Shown here one piece after another: positions 57,337-64,000 of a DNA stretch of 64,000 nucleotides. The notes beneath the pieces were generated by a model, which worked only from the letters and a program-made list of their open reading frames with translations, was not told the origin of the DNA and did no database searches. Source of the DNA: Gigaspora rosea (lineage: Eukaryota > Glomeromycota > Glomeromycetes > Diversisporales > Gigasporaceae). Numbering within the stretch: the stretch's first letter is position 1; each line of letters starts with the position of its first letter. Both the position numbers and the translations under genes were made by a program. Location: assembly GCA_003550325.1 (NCBI GenBank), contig QKWP01001145.1:75793-139792 (forward strand), read 5' to 3'.

Positions 57337-59556
57337 ATTAATGTTTAAATATATGCTTCCCAATATATATAAATAAGGAAAAAGAAGAAAGAATAAAAAA
57401 ACGATGAAAATAAAATTATATTGTTAAAATTCAGTATGCAAACTTAATCTAAATACCGGTATTTTGAGTTTCATTTCCGTGAAGAACAGTATAATTGGCA
57501 AGTATATCCATAAAAAATTCTAAAAACAATATATTCAAGAGATCTTACAATATTAACAAGATACTATAGTTTACAATATAACCGACAATTGAAAGTTCAA
57601 AGAATTGCATTAATAATATTAATAATTGTATTATACAAGTTTTTTTTTCTTTTTTTGTTTACTCAATAGCACAAGTACGTATAAAGACAGGTGACAAAAG
57701 TTTCGGAACTATTTTTAGCCTATTAAACATGCAAAAAATAGAATCTGAATCAAAACAGTTCAAACATAAATGAATATCTTAATTTCGATAGATATTCCGT
57801 GAAATGTTCTAAGAAAGAATTCAAGTCATACATACTAAATTAAGGTACATAAATATTTAAAAAATCGATCAATGATGAATCAAGAATTTTAACGTGGTTT
57901 CATGGGAGATTTTAGTGGTAAAAATTGGTAACAAGGAATTGGTAACAAGAATTGGTATTTTTATATTGTAGAACAAACTCAGAACTGGGAACTGTTCTTA
58001 TATAGTTCAATGAAATTATGTAATGGTAATACATCGTAATTTTGTTTGTATACTGTATACATTTATTGATGGCATGCGATCAATTTTAATTTAAACAAAA
58101 TTAACATTGATGATTCATAATATTTCCAAACCCCCGGTATAAGCTAAACTATTAATGCACTAACTGCTAAGATCTTAAAAAATCATTTAATTTTTTTTAA
58201 CTATTAAACGATTTATGCGGTTTATTTATAAAGTTCTTATGCTTCTAAAGAATAAAACATTTGAAATAATGGTGAAATTATTTTTTCATCTTATTTTATT
58301 TCACCAGCATCTTTTCTAAACAACTTTAGTTGATTTTTTTTTTTTTTTTTAGATAACTTTTGTAGAAAGTAGCCGTCGAAATGACAATTATTGTGAAATT
58401 GACTTGTTTCGACGGCAGTCATGAATTTGTGTATAGTATCAGTCTCAGGCGAGTATGTTAGCCTAGTAATCAGAAAGTGTAATTATTAGAAGGAAATAAG
58501 TTATTATTTGAGGAGAACAGATTTCTTCTCATTCTGGTCTTGTTTTTTGCCCATTTCAGAAATCATCTGTCAGGAAAATAAGATAACAACCTACAGACCT
58601 AAGGAACAATTTCTTAGTGTAACTAGTGTGCAACCAGTTACTCAATGCTCGTCAGGGCTGCATCATTATCATTGTTTTATATTTAGAATATCTTCTATGA
58701 GAGGTAAAAACGCGTTATTTCAAGTCCCTGCATTCTAAATAAGCACATAAGGTATTACTTTAAAATATAGTGCTATTGCCTTTAACCCTCAAAAAAAAAG
58801 TTTTCTAAACCACTATTGGTTTGGCTTTAAAATTGAATCCACATATTCGATTCTTAAAAAATAAAGTTCGCGGTGGTTTAAAGTCAAATTATGAGTATAG
58901 TAACCTTTGTGTTTAATTGGTTTAAAGACAACGGAACCATAAAATATCGATGTTTTTTTTTGAGTCTAATGTATGTCATAAACTGCCGATAGATTATACA
59001 AGACGTGCATAATTTTGGAACGCGCATGGTTATTATTTGAAAACTAAATACGGTACATACTGTATACTTGTTAATAATTTCTATGCCTATGCCTTTTATT
59101 TCGCAATTATACAATAAAAATTTTAAAGAATATTAAGTTTTAAAAGTATTGTACTAAAAATAAGCGCCCATGTCAATTTTAACAACCTTTTAAAACCATA
59201 CATATTTTATCGAATAAATTTATAATAAAAAAAAAAAAAAAATCAGAAAAAATTCTGTTTGTTTTTTTTATCTTGCATAAGCGCTGTAGAAGTAAATACA
59301 GGGTATTTGTATTTAAAATAAATTAATTATGCACAAATTTTTTCTAAAATTCTAGAGGTATTTCGTCGAATGTTTTTAATAAGACGCATGCATTAACTGC
59401 TATTAATAAGATAGCTGCGCAGCATGCGATGCCGCGCAGGACCAGTACGATCACGTGTGCCGGTAAGGGAAAACCTCTCAATTATATTTTTTTGGACTTG
59501 ATCTATTTGATTTACCTAACTGATACAAAGTGAATATAATTTAAATGATTATACGT
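57337..59556. other. 2.2 kb without a supported gene
   Basis: Includes a short dyad CCGTCGAAA ... TTTCGACGG (58374-58415) and a GC-rich patch with CACGTG at 59410-59470. Neither is linked to a gene. Confidence 0.3.
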
Positions 59557-59746
59557 TAATCATGCATGTATTTTCTCGAAACACAATTATTAAATGGAAC
59601 TAATTAAACTTCATACTGTTAACGGTTAATCATACATTCTTGAATCACAAACGTTAAAGTGGGCAGAATTAAACTTCACACTCATCTTGGTAATTTACAT
59701 TCTCTTGAAACTCAATCGTTAAAGTGGAGTGAATTAAACTTCATAC
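59557..59746. repeat. Three imperfect 60-70-bp tandem units
   Basis: Each unit has CATRCATTCTYTTGAAWCAC-like sequence, then CGTTAAAGTGG and GAATTAAACTTCATAC. Units run 59557-59616, 59627-59681 and 59690-59746. Noncoding, origin unknown. Confidence 0.65.
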
Positions 59747-61478
59747 ATGCCTTCCTTGCACTGTCATTGCAGCAACAGTGCCTAATCACCAAATAAAAGA
59801 CCCTTACATTGTCTGAATGGTCATGGAGCCCAGCATCTACCAATAAAATAATATATTATTCAAGAAAAAAGGACAACCTTCTAGTAATTCAATTCCGTGT
59901 AATGTTAACTAGAAAATTGTTAAAAAACTTACTCGTTGTTCTAAAATATGAAATAGGTAAAGTTAATATCGGTAATGGCGAAAAGGTTAATTAGTTTATA
60001 TGAAAGTTATCGTAAATTCTATCGTGAATTTCTATAAAAAATTCTGTTACAAACTTACCCGACAGATAATATTTTAATGTTGAGTTTGTACCAAAATTAT
60101 TTTGGCTTTTATCAAGAATTCCTGTAAAAATTCTCATGTAAAACTTGCTTGTTATTATATAAATCACAATATGTGGTTAGGAATGAGTTAGTTCGCATTG
60201 AAATTATTATAGTTTTATCATGAGTTACTTACCATTCTGGCGATACACAGTATGCGACTCACTAACGCATGTTATTAACGTTATCTATATCTCAGTTAAT
60301 TTCAAAGAGACAATGTGTGCATATCGAACGGAAGTTTATTTGTTAAATTTCAAATACAAAATGCGCGTAACGATCGAAAGTCGATTTTATTAAAAATTAA
60401 AAAAAAATAAATATAAATAGATGACAACTGATTATTAATTCATAGTAATAGATTAATTACGAATTATGACGAATATATTAAATATATTACGGCATTAACA
60501 TGCAAATGATTTAAATAGTATCGTCATAACTGATTTTATTTTAAATTTTCTCACGGTCTGACTATGGTTTTTGGCAACTGAATTTTTTTTATGAATAACG
60601 CATATCAACGAAGATAATGTTAACGATATGATCTTCACAGTGTAATTTTTCTACGTTAGTGCTCAGCTCAGCACAGCTCAGTGCAGAAATCACTGAACAT
60701 TAAGCAATAAGAGACTATATAGCGGTTGTAATACTTAAGGTTGCTTTTTTTTTTTTATGCATTTTTCGCAAATAAGTTAAGATTACTAATTGCCGCAATT
60801 AGAGCAAATGAGAGCAGATTTGGAAACTTTGAGTTTCACGAACTTACGTGCGCCGTTTTACTGTATTATAACTGTGTTAAAGATCAAAAAAAATTTATAC
60901 AGTAAATATTACATAGCGAATATATGTTCCCACCATCTTGAACTATTAATCATAACGTCAGTTTTGCATAATATAAAATTAACGTCAGACTTGCATTATA
61001 AATTGTGACCTACATGCGGGGTCATATGCAAAAATCTTTACTCCATGAAAATCATTACTCCTACTAAAAAAGGATTTTGCGAAAATCAGCATAGGCCACG
61101 ACGAAAAATCACATTTCATGTTACACAGGCATGTCGATCACTCAAATTTCAGTAAAATTTACCCAGTGATCTGCTGTGACTGCTAGTAATATGTAAGGAT
61201 GCCAACATTATTTATACACTTTAAAATACTTTTTGAGAACGAATTTCACTAACAAAAAAATCGCCGAGAAGCTATACTTAGCACTAAAGAACGTAAATAT
61301 CCACTTGTAAAATTAATCCAAAATAATCAATACAACCACAAGAACTTCACTTAGAGACGAATAATTTTATTATTTATTGCTAACTATTTGTAAGTTCTAA
61401 ACTCTAGAAATGGTCAACAAAAAAAAAAATTAAACGTTTACATGATTACCTTAAATGACATGTAAAACCTTTATAACT
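59747..61478. other. 1.7 kb without a supported gene
   Basis: Two short frames (59809-59994, 60790-61008) show no domain. CAGCTCAGCACAGCTCAGTG at 60664-60683 is a small repeated word. Nothing else recognised. Confidence 0.3.
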
Positions 61479-61974
61479 GGGTTCTGCAAATGCCGGTACC
61501 AGCACTATGTTTTAATAGTACATACCAGGCACGCGCACAGGCACTAACCGTTGGGGTGTGCACAGCTCAAACGGTTCGATGGTTTTGGATAAAATTTTGC
61601 ACAGACCGTTATTACTTCTTTGCAAATAAAGTTATAGAGCCATTTCTTTAAAAAGAAATTAATTAAGCCTTTTTTTTAAAAAATATATAATTATTGCAAA
61701 TTTTTAAAATGATGCGCAGCTCTAACGGCTTGATAGTTTCAGATAAAATTTGGCACAGACCAGCATTACGTCTCTACAAAGAAGGTTATAGAGCTATTTT
61801 TCATTTAATTATGAAAAAATTTTAACATTCTATATTTTTTTTCTTAATTATCATCTACATATCTAAAAAAAATCCATTAATAAATTTTATTATATAACTA
61901 CATATAATTTATAGTTTTGTTGAACATAGTGCATCGCACACCCCAACTAACCGTGCCCAGCACCTGCAGAACCC
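61479..61974. mobile_element. TIR element with internal direct repeat
   Basis: The ends are GGGTTCTGCAAATGCCGG and, reversed, GGGTTCTGCAGGTGCTGG. Both are followed by AACCGTTGGGGTGTGC or CGGTTAGTTGGGGTGTGC. The interior repeats an 82-base block (61559-61640 and 61713-61795: CAGCTCAAACGGTTCGAT / CAGCTCTAACGGCTTGAT and GCACAGACC). Noncoding. No TSD resolved. Confidence 0.65.
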
Positions 61975-62804
61975 TTTTTAATCATCTGTTATAGTCATAG
62001 CCATGACACAGTCATGACAATGCTTTATAAATAAGGTTAGAGAATCATGTGACTGACCCTCTATTATTTGTGACGGTTTTTTTTTAAAAGTCTATAAATG
62101 AAGATAATTTTTGGTAGCGTATATGTCAGTTCTGGAATAATAATGTTAATATAAAATAATACAATAATGACGCATAATATTTTATTTTATTTATACTAAA
62201 TATCAATATAAATAAGTAAAAAATTGTTTAATTAAAATACTACTAACAGAATCGATAGATTTTTTTGTTAAAGTTGCTAATATTGCATAATTAGTTTAAT
62301 AAATAAAATAGCATTATTTTTAAAATAAGTACCTTTAATTGCTAATATATTTTGAGTATTGATAATTTTTGGTATAAAAAATCAGTATGATTTGGCAAGA
62401 AAATTGGTACTAATATGCTCATTTATTATTGACTGCAAAAAAAGTTAATTTGGCCAAATTACGCCCAATTCGTTGAAGGGAGAATGACCATTGTTTCTAA
62501 TAATATCTACTAAGTTTGTTGGCTGAATACTGTGCAGATGCTACGAGAGTACAATTTAGGTTATATTGCAAACAAGTCCTCGGCTTTTCTAGCATCTAAA
62601 ATAGCACAAGCGATATTACGAAAACAACCAAACTAAATTCGGTAAAATTTTCTTTTTGTATTCTATAGAATATAAAATTATTTTAGCTGTAGAAAAATCC
62701 TAGAACTTTGATTGCCAACTAGATAATTATAGATTGTACAACAATAATAAATATATATTGCACTTCGTTGCGTTCGTATTTGGATATTTTTTTTCGCATT
62801 CAAA
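61975..62804 (+). promoter_or_regulatory. Upstream region of the Sel1 gene
   Basis: 830 bases with no gene. AATAAATATATATTG at 62746-62760 is a TATA-like sequence about 45-60 bases before the ATG, which follows TTCAAA. The extent of the promoter is unknown. Confidence 0.35.
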
Positions 62805-63797
62805 ATGTCAACTAACAAAAGGTTATCAGATGAAATTACTAAAATCGCAGACGATTTTAACCAATTAAGTTTCGCAGATTTTCAAAATTCAGCAAAAAAA
62901 GGAGATCCTAAGGCAATATTAATGCTTGGCTATTGTCATGAGCATGGAATTGATGTTGAAACGAATGGGAATATGGCGTTCGATTATTATCAAAAAGCAG
63001 CAAAGAGTAATTCTGGAATGTATAAAGTTGGCCATTGCTATGAATTAGGAATTGGGGTTGAAAAAGATAAAATGCAAGCGTTTAAATGGTATCAAAAATC
63101 AGCAGTTGAGGGAAATTCTAACGGAATGTATCAAGTTGGTTATTGTTATGATTTAGGAATTGGTGTTGAAATCGATAAGCTACAGGCATTTAAATGGTAT
63201 CAAAAATCAGCGGATAAAGGAAATTTTAACGGGCTGTATCAAGTCGGTTATTGCTATGATTTAGGTATCGAGGTTGAAATCGATAAAAGTAAAGCACTTG
63301 AAAGTTACATAAATTCAGCAAATGCAGGTAATTCGAAAGGTTTTTCTAAAACTGTCGTTTTATCTAATGAGATGGGACGTGCCGATGGAATGTTTCAAAT
63401 TGGGAATTGTTATCTTCACGGATTTGGAACTGAAAGAGATGAACACCAAGCATTTATTTGGTATAAAAAATCAGCAGAAAAAGGAAACACTTTTGGAATC
63501 TTCATGCTTGGATATTGTTACGAATATGGGATTGGAATTGAAAAAGACGTAAACAAAGCATTCACATATTATCAAAAATCAGCAGACATGAATAATTCTA
63601 ACGGAATGTATCAAGTTGGTTATTGTTACTACTTAGGAATTGGAGTTGAAGCCGATAAGAATAAAGCATTTACTTATTATCTGAAGGCTGCCGAGGCAGG
63701 TAATTCCATGGGAATTTGGAAAACTGCCATTTGTTTCTCTTATGGAATAGGCGTGAAAAAGAATTTTCGTAAATTTTACGAATGGATTAAAAAGTGA
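62805..63797 (+). CDS. Sel1-repeat protein
   Basis: A single-exon 330-residue frame. After a 33-residue leader (MSTNKRLSDEITKIADDFNQ) come about eight Sel1-like repeats of 34-36 residues. Each has the pattern G.Y..G.CY..GIGVE.D..KAF.WYQKSA..GN, starting near residues 34, 68, 103, 139, 193, 227, 263 and 299. Residues 175-192 (NSKGFSKTVVLSNEMGRA) are a truncated or diverged repeat between the fourth and fifth. Sel1 repeats fold into paired helices and act as protein-binding scaffolds. In these fungi they are a large family, often joined to kinase domains, but none is present here. No signal peptide or membrane segment. A GTGAGT overlapping the stop codon and a TTGTAG 30 bases later could mark a 38-base intron giving a different C-terminus, but I prefer the stop. 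Confidence 0.88.
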   Translation: MSTNKRLSDEITKIADDFNQLSFADFQNSAKKGDPKAILMLGYCHEHGIDVETNGNMAFDYYQKAAKSNSGMYKVGHCYELGIGVEKDKMQAFKWYQKSAVEGNSNGMYQVGYCYDLGIGVEIDKLQAFKWYQKSADKGNFNGLYQVGYCYDLGIEVEIDKSKALESYINSANAGNSKGFSKTVVLSNEMGRADGMFQIGNCYLHGFGTERDEHQAFIWYKKSAEKGNTFGIFMLGYCYEYGIGIEKDVNKAFTYYQKSADMNNSNGMYQVGYCYYLGIGVEADKNKAFTYYLKAAEAGNSMGIWKTAICFSYGIGVKKNFRKFYEWIKK

Positions 63798-64000
63798 GTT
63801 AATTTCTAATTTTTTTATTATAATGTTGTAGTTTATTTAAAGTTAAATTCTTACACAACGTTAATTATTAGGGAGTAAGCATAAAGAACATTTATTGATC
63901 TAATTATCAGCAATTTATGTCATAAAATTAACCATTTGCTATTTTAGCCCGTAAGTATAAAGAGCTTTAAATAATTTTACATAAAAACAGCAAAACATGT
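63798..64000. other. 3' flank of the Sel1 gene
   Basis: AT-rich, no terminator-type element that I can name and no further gene before the window ends. Confidence 0.4.

Noticed and set aside
63322..63552. 76-codon plus ORF in another frame
   Set aside because: Shadow frame within the Sel1 gene.

Overview
The window looks like nuclear DNA of an arbuscular mycorrhizal fungus of the Glomeromycotina, most likely Rhizophagus-like. This is inferred from four things: very high A+T, short GT-AG introns, a Sel1-repeat protein of the type expanded in these fungi, and a dense set of decayed MULE, Crypton, BED-hAT and LINE sequences. No search was run. Only two ORFs look intact and recognisable: a Crypton-type tyrosine recombinase (3619-5594, four exons) and a Sel1-repeat protein (62805-63797). 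Nearly everything else is mobile DNA in various states of decay.

Layout. 1-1408: dead MULE transposase (minus). 1831-7697: a second MULE with recognisable terminal inverted repeats (TIRs), whose dead transposase is split by an insert carrying two foldbacks and the intact Crypton. 7735-11653: a nest in which a foldback element holds a tRNA-headed noncoding retroposon, which holds a 2.46-kb DNA element, which holds a 1.49-kb near-perfect palindrome. 11675-11977: a small foldback with an 8-bp target-site duplication (TSD). 13035-17089: a hAT element with TIRs and a perfect 8-bp TSD, but a broken transposase. 17540-18611: seven-copy degenerate repeat array. 19157-20958: decayed Ser/Lys-rich gene. 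21004-25472: a run of TIR and foldback elements (Tc1-like, hAT-like, GGTACC-module family) and a tandem repeat. 25480-27580: nothing recognised. 27581-29995: decayed gene of a probable transposon-derived family, ending at a one-base gap with a 60-bp duplication. 30532-35469: small elements, a broken zinc-finger gene and an element with TTTCGAAA palindromes. 35580-43296: a degraded LINE (ORF1, then endonuclease, reverse transcriptase, RNase H-like and zinc-knuckle regions, poly-A). 44122-47092: second copy of the tRNA-headed retroposon with two different DNA elements inside. 47584-49591: more foldback families. 50070-51865: second hAT remnant. 51866-62804: sparse, mostly unassigned DNA upstream of the Sel1 gene, with a TTA-flanked MITE, a TIR element and a few weak small ORFs.

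How the parts relate. The order of insertion can be read from the nesting and from intact TSDs. The Crypton went into an already complete MULE. DNA elements with 8-bp TSDs went into both retroposon copies, which in turn carry 14- and 17-bp TSDs. There is no operon-like organisation. Apart from the Sel1 protein, the functional content is self-replicating or self-mobilising DNA. The least familiar items are the tRNA-headed 1.3-kb noncoding retroposon, the 746-bp-arm palindrome, the repeat domain at the end of the LINE ORF1, and several foldback families present at two loci.
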